A DNA stretch of 64,000 nt from Hsuehochloa calcarea. Taxonomy: Eukaryota > Streptophyta > Magnoliopsida > Poales > Poaceae. Every line of letters starts with the position of its first letter. Position 1 is the stretch's first letter. Location of the stretch: contig CM070609.1 in assembly GCA_036346395.1 (NCBI GenBank), positions 25,169,223 to 25,233,222 on the forward strand. Direction: 5' to 3'. Below the pieces are notes generated by a model that was given only the letters and a program-made list of their open reading frames with translations, did not search any database and was not told the DNA's origin. This document shows, in pieces, positions 11,145-23,598 of the stretch. The position numbers and the translations under genes are program-made.

Positions 11145-11558
11145 AAACGATGGGAGCACAAGCCAAACGGAACACAATGCATAAAATGGAAGACAAAATA
11201 CTTTCAAAATGTTGAATTTAACCTACAAAACAATCTGCCTTGCAGAGTACTGAAAAAATGCCTCTTCCAGCTTACAAACTGTCCTCCAACAAACCCGTAA
11301 GAAAAGGAAAGAAACCCTACACTACCTAGAGCAAAGCAAAGTAATTACCTAAACAAACTTGTACAGATGCTCAACGGAGATGAAGCAGCAGACAAAATTC
11401 TCTATATCATCATTCACCCTCCCAGGCTGCAGCAGCGGCAGCTTGTTGATACTGAGTCATGCTCCGTTGGCTGTATAAATGGAAAACAATCAACAAATAG
11501 CTGGACTATATTTACCATGTAGGTATCTACAGAAAGCCTGAGTTATTGCTCTTGTTCA
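11145..11558 (-). other. 3' UTR and downstream region of the SCAI-like gene
   Basis: This follows the stop codon of the last SCAI exon on the reverse strand and lacks coding signals. The mRNA end was not fixed; a clear AATAAA was not found. The hAT-like element sits just beyond it. Confidence 0.4.
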
Positions 11559-14500
11559 TCATTTCTTGCCGCGGATGGTATCTCGAAAATGAAACCGGTT
11601 GCTCACAACAAGGTTTTCGGCAAGCAGAAGGATGGGAGTCTTGATGGCCTCAGCATTTGGTGAGACCGAGTCTGGAAGACTGGGTAGGCAGGTTGGTAGA
11701 TGTTCACCATGCTCCTCAGGATGAAAATAGAATAGAACTGCTCGACAGAAAATAAACCTGCCAATGGATAACGAATATTTTTTTTAATAAACAATGCACA
11801 TACAGAGGATCAGCAGTGTCCACAGCGCAGGAAAAATAAATGCAGTATGCGATACAATTGAATCTAAATAACGTTTGAGAAACATAAAATTGAGAGTGCT
11901 GTTGTGGACGGGAAGGTATTCCTATTCATCAGCTGCTCAATCTTGTATAACCCCTATGCACCCTGTCCTTTAGGAAGGGATCATATTTTGCTTCAAAGAA
12001 CATTTAATCCAAAAAATTACTTCGCAGAACAAAATTTATACGCATAATGTTTGTAGAACTTTTTTCTACTTCTTCATTCCTTTTCCAGAGCATAAGCATG
12101 TTTGAGGCTATAAGTTGCTGCCTTGCTGGCATCACAAGTTTTTGTTAGAAAAAAAAAATGCCTTTTAGGTTGTTGATGAACTACGAAAGAGAGCATAGAA
12201 TATACAACACAATTTACTGCTTACATCTTCATTCCTTTCCCAGAGCATAAGCATGTTTGAGGCTACAAGTTGCTGCCTTGCTGGCATCACAAGTTTTTGT
12301 TAGAAAAAAAATGCCTTTTAGGTTGTTGATGAACTACGAAAGAGAGCATAGAATATACAACACAATTTATCTTGCTACACATCCATATTGCTAAGGTTAA
12401 AGTTAGTTGGTGCCATTAATATGTATGCCATAATGGTTCCCTACACAACCCTAGACACATCAGCTCCAAGCCTCAGTGCCAGGTTAGCAGTCCATCTCAA
12501 TGTTCCTAGTCTATCAACACTGCACTTTTAGGCCATCCACAGCGTGCACCTCAACTGGTGCTAGAAGAGGAGATAGGGTGTTGCCATCGGAGTTGGCCAT
12601 TAGAGAGGGCGGTGCTAGAGGGAAGATTCCTAAGCTCCAGTGCATGCAGATGCACCGGTACCAAGCGAATAAAAAAAAAATTCGGGCCCACCTATCAGCC
12701 GCCGACCTCCGGATCTGTCGCCGCACGGGTGCTCGTCGTCAGTCGCCGCCCTGCCATTGTTGCTGATGCTGTTCTGGCCCTCCAGATCCAGACGGAGGTG
12801 ACGCGGGAGACGAATCGGCTGAGGGAGCAGCAGTGCAGGGAACCAGGAGCGGCGAGAACGAGCGACGGTGGCGGGAGCGAGCTGCGGTGGATCTGGAGCA
12901 GGTGGCGGCGGCTGAAAGAGAGTGGGCTGGCAGCGCGAATGATGAGCGGTGAGAGCCGAGGGGCGAGACGGGAAAGGAGGGGACAGGAGATGGAGAGAGG
13001 CAAGTTTTTTTTTACTTTACTTGAGTACATGGTGGGTCCCACTAGGAAGGAAAGAGGAGCGCTAAACACGGGAAGAAAAAAGTAATTCTAGCACCTGTGT
13101 CGTGAGTCGTGACGCTGAACTGACAAATCTAGCACGTCTCACGCTGTGGATGGCCTTAGAGCCAAGATAAGAAAAAAAAAAAAAAGTATCACATAGTGTA
13201 TACTGATACTGTGCAAGCAACTGGTCCAATTTGCAGGAAGCACTACAATGGACAAGACATTTTCTAGCAGTTCATATTAAATTACTATTTTCATACATTG
13301 GGTGCAGTTGGCCCGTTTTAACTCCTTAATATGCCAAATAGTAGAAATGTGATGATTTTTCAACACAAATGTTTTTTCTCTCTCCCGCCAAAAAGGAGAA
13401 TACATGCAAATAGAATGAACAGTGAGTTCATGCTTCATATCAATGTATAAGAGCTAAAATCAAGGTATTTTCTAAGTTATACTGTTAATCTAACCATGCA
13501 ACCAACTGCCAGGTACTTGAGTGTTAGAATAAGAGAGTTTTTTGTATTTTATATCTGTATATGGTATCCTATTATGTATGGCATACCCTTCTGTACTCTC
13601 TATATATATTGCTTATTGGGCCTCATGAATATACATACAATATTCATAACATAGTATCAAAGTTAGGGTACTAACCTAGCTCCCTCCTTCCATTGCCATC
13701 CTTCCGCCACCGCCGCCGCTCGAATTGCGTCGCCGCCGGATCCTACGGCGGAGAAGGTCGAGTCTCCTGTTGCCACCGCCGTCGTCGCGTCGCCAAGCCA
13801 GCAGGATATCCGGTCCTTCCGCTGCCATCCCATGGCCCAACGTCGTTGCCCGCCTGGTCGCCATCTGGCTCAAACACCGCCATAAGTCGCTGATTCCGAA
13901 GCCGCACCGCCGCTGTGCCCGAAGCCGCCGCGCGCATAGGCCACCCGATGCTGCTGTCACCCGTCCAGTCTCCATCGCCGCTGCTCCGCCGATCAGGAGC
14001 CTGAGGCGAGGATGACGCAAGGACAACGCCGCTCGAGCCGCATCTCCGCCGACCGGAGGACGCCATCACCCGAGCTGAGAAGCCCGACGCGAGGACACCA
14101 TCACCTGAGCTCCTCTGCTCCGGTCAGTGCCGCCCTCCGCAGTTCGTTGCCGGACCACGTCACCACTCGAGCCGCCGTCGCTGGACAGGGGGAACCCTAA
14201 GGTCCCTCCCCCTCCCCCCCGGTGCGCTCCTCTATTGGGTTGTTCGGTTCAACATGAACCAGCCTAGCCCGAGTTAAAAAAATAAAAAAAAAATAGTATG
14301 TTGATCTAACCACCGCGCCGTCCAACACCGCCTGTTAGACTTCGTTATCTTAGCCGCTGTGCCATAAAGCGCCGCCTACCAATGGCTTCCGCTCCATCAG
14401 CTGTAATCTCATTCTCGAGAACAAAACTTAATGGGACGAACTACAGGCTGTGGTCTTCACTCATAGAGATCACACTCGATGGTCTCCGCCTCTGGGGACA

Positions 14501-17500
14501 TGTTACTGGTGCCCGACCTTGTCCGCCGTCACCGGTTTAGCTCCCTCCCAGCCGGCCTACCTCTGCACCTCCTAAGATGAGGCCACTAAGGAGGCAAAGG
14601 ACGCTTTTGAGCGCTGGTGTGTGATGAGGCCCGTGTTCAAGCCATCCTGGTAGTCAATGTCGACGACTTCATACAGCCAGACATTGTTGGTCTGCGTGCC
14701 ATTCATCAGATCTGGGAGTACTTGCGCGAGCGATACCAGCAGAGCAGTGATACTCAGTTCTTTTCGCTTCAGCGTGAGTTGGAAACGCTTCGTCAAGAGG
14801 ACTCCTACGTCGACGACTTCTTCCGAGCCTAGCCAATCTCTAGTGCCAGCTGGACAAACTGACTTCTGCGCTCTGCCAGGAATGTCATAAAGTGCAGAAG
14901 GCGGATCTTGATCGCCTCGCCTTTATAACTTCGTATGTCGTCTTCACCCAGAGTTTGAGCCTGTCAAGGCTCAACTGCTGAGCCACTCACCACGACCAAC
15001 ACTCACCGAGGCTCTTTCGACGCTTCGTGCGGAGGAGCTTCACCGCAGATTAGCAGCACAGTTTGTTCCGGCTGTGCTTGCTACCACTTCTTCGACTACA
15101 CCGACGGTTTCTGCTTCAACTATTGTCCCTCTATTTCTGCTCTTGTTTTTGCACCAACTGGGGTTCAGTGTAATTATTGCAAGAACTTCGGGCACGACTA
15201 CCAGCGTTGTGCGGTGCGAAAAAAGCAGAACAAAACGCGTGGAGGTGGACGATCCAAGGGGCCCTAGGGAGGCCCTAACTCCTCGACAAGAGGACGTACT
15301 AGCACGTCAGGACCTTCTCAGCGACATGACTCTGTTCAGCAGTTCTGTCAGACTCTACTTCAGCAACTGTCTCGTAGCTCAGCAAGTTCTGCCGGTCTAG
15401 CTCAGACGTCTCCTCCAGGTTCTTCTTGGGTTCTGGATTCTTATGCCTCTTTCCACATGACACCGAACTCCACATCTCACTTCAGTAGGACCTCCAGTTT
15501 TTCCTATCTCTGTTCAGACAGCTGACGGTACTCCTCTATCTGTCAGCTCTCAGGGCACTCTTTTTTATCCACTGACTTTTCCGTTCCATCTGTTTCCCAT
15601 GTTCCCCAGCTTACCATGCAGCTTCTCTCAATGGGTCAGCTCACCGATCTTATCTATAGGGTTGGTTTTGACTCACCGCCTCCACCTTCCGTCCACTTCA
15701 GTTGCTCCTATCACCTCTATGTCTACTTCCACCGCCACTGCTGCCACCACCTCTGGAGTTTTTGCGCAGTGGCATCATCGTTTAGGTCACTTGTGTGGGT
15801 CCCGTCTTTCTTCATTAGTTCGTCAGGGTGTTCTTGGACGTGCTACTATTGATACAGCCATATTTTGTCAGGGTTGTAAGCTGGGTAAGCAGCTACAACT
15901 TCCTTATCATTCTAGTGAGTCATTGTCTTCTCGTCCTTTTGACTTAATTCATTTAGATGTATAAGGACATGCGCCTATTATCTCTAAAGGTGAGCATAAA
16001 TTTTATGTGATCTTTTCATTGAAGATTATTCCCGTTTTACATGGATTTTCCCTATGTCTAATCGTGGCCAACTTCTTGCGATCTATCGTAACTTTGCAAT
16101 GATGGTTTGTACTCAGTTTGATTTTTTCATCCGTACGTTTCGCTGTGATTCTGCTGGCGAGTATTGTTCTGGCACTTTTAGACAGTTTCTTTATGAGCAG
16201 GGCACTCTTTATTAGTCTTCTTATCCTGGTGCCCATGCTCAGAATGGGGTTGCTAAGTACAAACACCGTCATCTGATTGAGATTGCCCACACTCTTCTCC
16301 TTGCCTCTCACGTTCCACCACAGTTCTGGGTTAAGGCTGTTTCTACGACTGCATAACTCATTAATATGCAACCTTCCACTACTTTTAAGTGTGTCAGTCC
16401 TATAGAGCGACTCTACTCTCGATCCCCTCAGTACACTCACCTTTGTGTTTTTTGTTGTACTTGTTTTGTTCTGCTGCAACCTCATAAGCGCACTAAACTA
16501 TCGGCCCAGTCAGTTGAGTGCATGTTTCTTAGTTATAGTTCTGAGCATAAGGGTTATCGCTGCTATGATCCTTCTGCTCGACGGATCAGGATTTCACGAG
16601 ACGTTGTCTTTGACGCATCTTGGTCTTTCTTCTAGCGAGATTCGGCTCCTTCTGTTTCCACCATTGAGTCGATTTCATAGTTGTCTCTTTCAGACTCTTC
16701 ACACATTTCTCCACTATCACAGTCTTACCCTAGTTTGTTTCCAGTGGTTCCTTCTGTACCTCCACCTCCGGTGCTACCTCCTGCATCACCGCCTCTTGTT
16801 CCTGCAATACCATCGTCTCGTTTTTCTGGTATTCACTACTCCAAACATCCTCGTCCTTCACCGGTTTCCTCTTTTGGTATCTTGCCGACACCCACATCTA
16901 ATCCTCCTGATGATGCTCCTCGTTACGTCCTTCGTGACCGGATATCCCTTCGACCTCTGGTCGTCTTGGATTTGCTCCGATAGCTCATGCTCTCTATCAC
17001 TGAGCCTAGTTCTTAACGTGAGACTGCTTCCCATTCTAAGTGGCAGCTTGCTATGGCAGAGGAGCTTGCTGCTCTTGGACATACGGAGACTTGAGATATT
17101 GTACCGACACCTGTGCATGCTTGTCCGATCACATGCAAATGGGTTTACAAGATTAAAAGCTGGTCTGATGGTACCATCGAGCGCTACAAGGCTCGCCTTG
17201 TAGCTCGCGACTTTCAGTAGGAGTACGGTCGTGACTACGATGAGACTTTTGCCCTTGTTGCCTTTATGATCACTGTTCGCACTCTTGTTGCGATTTCTTC
17301 TGTTCGTCAGTGGTCTATCTCTCGGGTGGATGTTAAGAATGCTTTTCTTAACGGTGTTTTGCATGAGGATGTCTACATGCAGCCACCACTTGGGTATTAT
17401 GTTCTCGATAGGCACGTCTATCGTATTCGGCGTGCTCTTTATAGCCTCAAACAGGTTGGCTCCTCATGCCTGGTTTGCGCATTTTACCTCAGTGATTACT

Positions 17501-20500
17501 GCTGTCAGTTTTACTGTTAGTGAGACTTTTGCCCTTGTTGCCTTTATGATCACTGTTCGCACTCTTGTTGCGATTTCTTCTGTTCGTCAGTGGTCTATCT
17601 CTCGGGTGGATGTTAAGAATGCTTTTCTTAATGGTGTTTTGCATGAGGATGTCTACATGCATCCACCACTTGGGTATTATGTTCTCGATAGGCACGTCTA
17701 TCGTATTCGGCGTGCTCTTTATAGCCTCAAACAGGTTGGCTCCTCATGCCTGGTTTGTGCATTTTACCTCAGTGATTACTGCTGTCAGTTTTACTGTTAG
17801 TTCCCACAATCTTGTTTTTTTACATGTCTCGTCTCGGGGTAGGACACTGCTTCTTCTCTATGTTGATGATATGCTCATCACTAGTGATGATTCCTTATTC
17901 ATCACGTATGTGAAGAAGCATCTCAATGAGCAGTTCTTGATAACTGATCTTGGTTCTCTTACGTACTTCCTTGGAATTGAGGTCTCTTCCATGCCTGAGG
18001 GCTACTACCTCTCCTAGCAGAAGTATGTCCAAGATCTTCTTGACCGATATGGTCTAACTGATATTCGCACTGTGAGACTCTCATGGAGCTATCCCTCCAG
18101 CTTCGTACCACTGATGTAATCTTCTTGAGGATCCTACTCGATATCTTCCTCCCTGATTGCTTGAAAGACAAAGTAGACTGCAGTTTCCTATTCGAGTACA
18201 GAGGCTGAGTTGAGAACTATGGCAGCAGTGACAGCAGATATTACTTGGCTGAGGTGGTTATTTGCAAATTTTGGAGTGCCTGTGATGGGACATACGACTC
18301 TTTTATCTATCAGTACAAGTGCTATCAGTTTTGCCCAAGACCCAGTGAAGCGTGATCTCACCAAACACATTGGTGTGGATGCTTCATACACTTGCTCACA
18401 GGTGCAGGAGGGAGTACTTGCTTTACAGTTTGTGCCAGCAGAGTTACAGATCGCTGACTTCTTCACGAAGCCACAGACTACGGTACAATATTTGTATTTT
18501 CTCTCCAAACTCAGTGTGTGTGATCCCTTTTGTATTTCATATCTGTATATGGTATCATTATCTGTATGGCATTGCTCTTTATACTTCCTATATATATTGT
18601 CCATTGTGTCTCATGAATATACACACAATATTTATAACATTGAGTACATGAAATGTGAAGATATATGGAATAAGGTACCTGAGAATCAGGCGCCTGAGAA
18701 ATGGATCTGGTAAAATTTGTCCCCAGACAATGTTCAATCCAATAGACCTGCAGAGGGTTTCTTCATATTGTTCAAAAGCAGAGAAAAGTATGTTTTCCGC
18801 GTTAGCATATGTATCCTGAAACCAAGCCACAAAAAAAATCAGACCATGGAAATAAATATTTTGGGAATATTCCAACTCTCGAAACAAAGAACATACGCTG
18901 TCTATGTCAGAAGTTATCCCAGCTAGTTGGCAGAAGGCTTGCATCGGAGCAGTCAGGAAGTATGTAAACTGGCTTCCATTACCCATAGATTCTGCACCAG
19001 GCATGGCTGATGCTATCCTAGGGGAGAGAAGTAAGGCAGCTGGCTCTCCCTTCTCTGCATCATGTATGGCCTGGCAATTATATAATCAAATGATGATTCG
19101 TTCAAAGAAATTAGTTCTGCTGTATTGTTACAAAAAGAATGGAGAAAGAACCACTTCAAGAAATTAAGAGCAGAATTCATTATCAATTGTAATACCAACA
19201 TTGTGAAGAAAGGAAGGGTCGTTATGGAGAAAGAACCACTCCAAGAAATTATGACTAGAAGTCATTATCAACTGTTATACAACTTCATGCAAAAAAAAAA
19301 AAATGAAGTTGAAGAAATAAAGAATCCATAGGATGGCTTCACAGACTACTAACATGAGTAAGTTTGTGTTTTCTGTATGAAAAAAGGTATGGCTAGATTT
19401 CATCTATACAAAGCAAGTGGAAAAGGAGAGAGTTCCATAATACTGAGTTCACTACCAACTAGCCAGCCTTCTCACAATATGCTACACATCTGTCCTTACT
19501 TATCATCCGTGGTGACCAATTAACAGGTTGATAACCAACCATCTTAAGCATTTTTCAGTGGTTTAAAGATCAAGGGGTTATTGAACCTGTGAACCCACAG
19601 GACAATAATGCCAACTTGACTATTGCAGATGCTTGTATAGTTGTATTCCATTCTACTAAGACAAATGTAAGGCCTCTTAAAAACCAAATGGAAATGTCAG
19701 GCCCTTCAAACACAATGAATACAATAAACCATTAATATGAGTTACAAAAGAAAAATAAAATAAAGACACATATCATCTGGTAATAAGGTTTAAAAACAAC
19801 AGAATGCTCATGGTAATGATTTTTCTCCTACCAAGCCAAGATTAAGTTCTGACAAACCTGCCTTGAATGCATGGCTATTTTCGCTATCAATTACAAGGAA
19901 AAGTGGATATCTGGTAAATGGAATCAGATCTTCTGGATAAAGATTGTTTGGACCTGGAAAAATGGTGATCATATCAATATGAGAAAATGCAAGCCATGCC
20001 ATCCTCACAAAAAACAATAAATTATTTCATCAATATAACTATCCACCAAACTAACAAACCATAAGTGGACTGAATTGAATACCAACATTGCCCTGAGATA
20101 TAATTTCGCAAAACAGTCATATGAGAAGGCAGGAGCTTACCTCCACTTCCACGAGGACCAAGCCATAGATGATTATCTGAACCGGTATGTGAATTTGGCT
20201 TATCAATAGGAAAAGCAGAAGCGGCCCTTGCATGTGATGAGGAACTAGATGCATACTTTTGACAAGCGTTCAGGTCAGCAAAGCCTGAAAGGATAATGAC
20301 AGAAGTTAGAAGGGTAACAACTAATCAAAACAAGAGTGCAATAGAAATTAGAATGCCAGATCAAAAAGGAACCTGATGCTGATATATAGATGAGTAAAAT
20401 GCTATCTTGAGAAAGCTCCTCACAGATTGTTGCAAGAACCTGCAATCATGGACCTATGCTTTAACACTATGAAAACAAGGTTCTGGTGGCAAGAGAGAGA

Positions 20501-23500
20501 GTGAGAGAGAGAAAGGACCATGCGGAAGAAAAATATATGGTGTCTGTCCATGTGACTCGAGAAGTCTGTCTCGGAAGATCTAGTAACACAGTATCATGCA
20601 TATATTACCTATAAGGAGATGTGTCCTAAAGGCAGTATCATTAGTAGTGAAGGTCTGAACATCTCCACCTACTATATGGCAATGCCTGTGCTTTCAGTTA
20701 TGCTTTCATCCATGTATAACATCCATATGACTATGTACAAGGAGACGTGTTCTAAAGACAGTATTATTGGTAGTAAACGTGCAATTTGGCAATGCCTGTG
20801 TTGAAAACTCCAATATTCAACTCTGCTTTCATCCTATTCTTCTATAAAGAAGAAAAAGTGTTAACATTTATATGCACATTGTCAAATCATATGAAACATC
20901 AAGCTCGTAGATATAAATAAATCTCAAAGGATCGCAGCAAGCAACCACAATGCTAGGCAGAGCTGCAACATTGCACAGATGAAAATCTTTTCACAATAAT
21001 TCTGTCAGCATAATGATTTTTTTTATGAGGTGTCAGTGTATAATGAGTATACCACAAAATGCATGTAATTCCACCACCACATAAGTCGGAATGTGCAAAA
21101 GCAGCCTAACAAAGTATGACCACATCCAGCTCACAGTGAGGGACTTGGGCCAGCCTGCCAACCATGTTGCAGCAGGAGTGCAGGAAGCCCCCTTTTTCTA
21201 ACTCAATTATGCTTAGTGCAGTACAATTTCCCATTTTTTTTGTTGCAATTTTCAATGTGGTATTGTATCGTTTTTATGGTTGGTCAACTGATGCATGATT
21301 TTGAATTGTAGACAATACAAGCATATTTGCACATAGCATTATTTCAGTATTCAAAACATAAGCGTCAACCACACTATCTGCATCCAGTCTGCTGGATGGT
21401 GGGCATGAGGCGTCATTATTTTTTTCAAGGCGGCAATTTCCTATGAAAAGTATGATAATACTTTCATCTGCCTCTCGGCCCTCACCTACAGTGATGCAAA
21501 AGTAGAACTTGAAAAGAAAAAGGAATAAATTGACGAAGCCACCTACCGCTAGAAGATGAGAAACTGTAGGATGATATATAATCGCTTTTTGAGGATTTGA
21601 AGGAAGACTTCCATCAGAGATTTCTGTAGAAAGGTGAATATCAATCAGACCAGAGGGTCCACTCTGATCACTTATAGTGCCATTTTCTCTAAGTTCTTTA
21701 GCAGCAATCTGATAAGACCCAGTAGGCTCCCATTCCAAACACTGTAGCATTCTGAAAGTGTCCAAAGTTAACTCTGTGAACTTGACCTGTATTACACACA
21801 ACACCATTCTGTGACGGATATTTTCAACTGATCAACATATTATTGTTCAAAACAAGTGAACAACTAGAAGAATAGTAAAACTATTGATGAAGGGAAAATA
21901 TGACTGTAACCTCATTTCGGCGATAGCTTGTCAATACAGCTTCCTTCAGTTTCAGTACTCTTTTTGAATGGAATCTTGCAATAGATGCAAGGTTCGATGG
22001 ATAAGAATCAAACAAGTTGTCATATCTCAGTGATCTAGATCCCTTGTATGCTCCATCAGCTTTCAAGAATCTCCCAAGCTCTTGAAGCACTTGTTTCCAT
22101 TCCTTGAAGTTGGTTTTCTAAGAAGTAGGAGGCCAAAATGTTGTTGTCATGAAAGAACTAAATGGTAAGCACAACAGGTATAGTTCTAAAAAAAAGCACA
22201 ACAGGTTGAAAACATGTCCTACTTTATGAAATGGAAACCAACGGGGAAATAAGTAAGCAAACACACAAACAACGTTCACACATCATTAAGTTCCACAATG
22301 CCAAGCTTTCATTTAGCATAGCAATAAAACATTCATTACTCACCCCTCATGCATAGGTTTCAACTCATCTCTCATATATCAATTGAGAACTTAGAGAAGG
22401 ATGTGTCTGTTCCTGATAGGCAATAGGACAATACCGCTTGTGAGATTGCCCTAATTCATACTTCCCTTGTATCCAGAGAAACCTCCAAATTTTGAAAACA
22501 ACTAAAAGGCCCATCTTTTGTCCATAATTTAGAATATGGTAATTTCAACCATCATTCAATTCACGTAATCCAAAATTTCAAAACCCAAAGGCAACAGTCC
22601 CACTGATTCATAGGTTCAGATCGTCAAGAATTCAAACACGAAATAATGAAACAATTATCAGCTCAAACTCACTCCTGTCATGACGACAAATCCTCCCTGC
22701 TTCCTAATATACTCAATCTCCACTAATACAGAACGATACTTACGCTCTTCTGTAACTAAATCGATGAGCAAAAAAAAACACGATTCACGTGTCCTACAAC
22801 AACAACAAAAAATGACATAGTAACCGAAACTGAGTAGCACCCAAAACAATTCGCCTCGACTCAATGACAATCCAACTCAAAATCCCTAACATGAAAGTTC
22901 CTTACAGAACAAACAGCGCTGTGCATATCACTTCTATCAAAACAAATGACGAACACTAACTTCCGAAAAAAATCCCAACTTCTGTTCGCTAATTGAGAAG
23001 GCAACCATCTCGTTATCCCAGCTATAACCCAAGCACATAATTTAACTCAAGACTCCCCAATTCAAAGCGAGAGAGGCAAGCTACTTACAGGGTATGCCGA
23101 CTTCGCTTCCTCTACGAACGAGCGGAGGCGGCCGGCGAGGTGGTCCACCGCCTCGGCTCGCCGCATGAGCATGGCCACGACGAGGAACCGGGCGAGGAAC
23201 CGCAGCTCCTTGTACCGAATCAGGAGGCCCTGGTGCTTATCGCCGCCTCCAGCCGAGGCAGCGGCAAAGTAACCGCGGCTATAGATGGCCTCGTAGAACA
23301 CGTACGCTCCGACGAGCGACCGCGGCTCGGCCGTGCGGAGGTAGCGCGCGTAGTAGAGCTGCCCGATCCGGGAGGCCACCTCGCCGATCTCCCACCGGCG
23401 GAGCCCGCCGGCGACGAGCTCCAGGCGCCGCTCCTGCTGCAGCCGCCACAGCCGCGTGTACGCCTTGAACGCCTTCCGGCTGTGGTGGTCCCCGCCGCCG

Positions 23501-23598
23501 TAGAGCGGTACGTCGCGCGCGCGCGCGAACTTCCGGTCCGCCGCCTCCACCAGCGCCTTGAACTCCCTGTACGCGCCGGAGGCCTCGCCGTCGGCCAT
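11559..23598 (-). CDS. SCAI: SCAI-family protein (DUF3550/UPF0682), nine coding exons
   Basis: Exons on the reverse strand: 23598-23089, 22117-21911, 21786-21547, 20439-20373, 20284-20141, 19953-19862, 19070-18897, 18815-18679, 11757-11559. They sum to 1770 nt, 589 codons plus TGA, with phases that agree throughout. The start ATGGCC lies in a good context. Conserved SCAI segments include RRWEIGEVASRIGQLYY (residues 69-85), RYKELRFLARFLVVAML (128-144), KFTELTLDTFRMLQCLEWEP at the start of exon 3, LYPEDLIPFTRYPLFLVIDS in exon 6, GSQFTYFLTAPMQAFC in exon 7 and DPFLRRLILRFIFCRAV across the exon 8/9 join. Human SCAI is a nuclear protein that represses MRTF/SRF-driven transcription and takes part in DNA break repair. 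The plant function is not established, so a nuclear regulatory role is inference. No disabling change was seen. Odd points are a 6.9 kb last intron full of transposons and a likely GC donor after exon 6. Confidence 0.9.
12071..12369. repeat. Tandem duplication, about 155-bp unit, two copies
   Basis: The unit starting TCTTCATTCC at 12071 restarts at 12226. Both copies share CAGAGCATAAGCATG, GCTGGCATCACAAG, an A-run and GAACTACGAAAGAGAGC, ending CACAATTTA. They differ in a few bases and in A-run length. It lies in the last SCAI intron. Confidence 0.9.
12531..13155. mobile_element. PIF/Harbinger-like (Tourist-type) non-autonomous element
   Basis: The left end GGCCATCCACAGCGTG is exactly inverted at the right end (13140-13155), and both ends are flanked by TTA (12528-12530 and 13156-13158). 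A perfect 16-bp inverted repeat with TTA duplication is diagnostic of PIF/Harbinger-type transposons. The 625-bp interior is GC-rich in the middle and encodes no transposase; the 175-aa ORF at 12558-13085 fills it but resembles nothing. It lies in the last SCAI intron. Confidence 0.85.
13517..13521 (+). repeat. Target-site duplication TTGAG (left)
   Basis: TTGAG before the copia 5' LTR is repeated exactly at 18640-18644 after the 3' LTR. Confidence 0.9.
13652..14381 (+). other. Copia leader region
   Basis: This lies between the PBS and the gag ATG. It is GC-rich with repeated GCCGCC/CGCCGG words. The ORFs on both strands at 13676-14069 arise from that composition. Confidence 0.5.
14382..18505 (+). 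pseudogene. Copia gag-pol, disrupted
   Basis: The gag opens at ATG 14382 (MASAPSAVISFSRTKLNGTN, then YRLWSSLIEITL). A CX2CX4HX4C zinc knuckle lies at 15169-15210 (CNYCKNFGHDYQRC). A pre-integrase block with WHHRLGHL is near 15770 and HLDV ends near 15960. Integrase debris spans 15980-16640. Reverse transcriptase runs from about 17160 (YKARLVARDFQ, VDVKNAFLNGVLHEDVYM) to the YVDD box at 17859-17870. RNase H is at about 18190-18480 (STEAELRTMAAVTADITWLR, ADFFTKP). The frame is broken by many stops, e.g. TAG after ARDFQ and after GYYLS, by frameshifts, and by a 280-bp duplication in RT. Confidence 0.85.
17241..17800 (+). repeat. 280-bp tandem duplication inside copia reverse transcriptase
   Basis: The block TGAGACTTTTGCCC...ACTGTTAG at 17241-17520 is repeated at 17521-17800 with only a handful of differences. 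280 is not a multiple of three, so the duplication shifts the frame. The copies are far more alike than the element's two LTRs. Confidence 0.95.
19140..19275. repeat. Imperfect tandem repeat in SCAI intron 6
   Basis: The word GGAGAAAGAACCACTTCAAG at about 19140 recurs with one change at about 19225, each followed by AAATTA and later TCATTATCAA, giving a unit near 85 bp. Confidence 0.7.
19860..19861 (-). other. Candidate GC splice donor of SCAI intron 6
   Basis: On the reverse strand the exon ends CATTCAAG and the next bases are GCAGGTTTG. Joining here to the acceptor GCCAG|GCCATACATG at 19070 keeps frame and gives FK followed by AIHDAEKGEP. The GT four bases further on needs a different acceptor, 12 bases into the next exon, and loses part of that segment. 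Confidence 0.6.
20610..20845. repeat. Two diverged copies of an about 130-bp unit in SCAI intron 3
   Basis: AAGGAGATGTGTCCTAAAGG (about 20611) recurs as AAGGAGACGTGTTCTAAAGA (about 20739). Each is followed by GTATYATTRGTAGT, then GGCAATGCCTGTG and later CTTTCATCC. Confidence 0.65.

Larger units (their letters stand above)
13522..18639 (+). mobile_element. Decayed Ty1/copia retrotransposon in the last SCAI intron
   Basis: The 5' LTR is 13522-13651 (130 bp, TGTTAG...ATAACA), followed by a degenerate PBS TAGTATCAAAG. The 3' LTR is about 18515-18639 and ends ATTTATAACA. Exact TTGAG duplications flank the element. The LTRs are clearly alignable but differ at many positions, so the insertion is old. 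The element points opposite to the SCAI gene. The very short LTR suggests the Ale-type group, tentatively. Confidence 0.9.

Noticed and set aside
10772..11215. 147-codon ORF
   Set aside because: It crosses the boundary of the hAT-like element and its composition follows the GC-rich repeat.
12558..13085. 175-codon ORF inside the Harbinger-like element
   Set aside because: No transposase or other domain; it spans the GC-rich interior of a non-autonomous element.
22658..22870. ORF of 70 codons in SCAI intron 1, first considered as an exon (EERKYRSVLVEIEYIRKQGG)
   Set aside because: Exon 1 (ending SAYP, phase 0) joins exon 2 (KTNFKEWKQ) directly in frame with good splice sites, and the ORF adds a segment I do not know from SCAI proteins.
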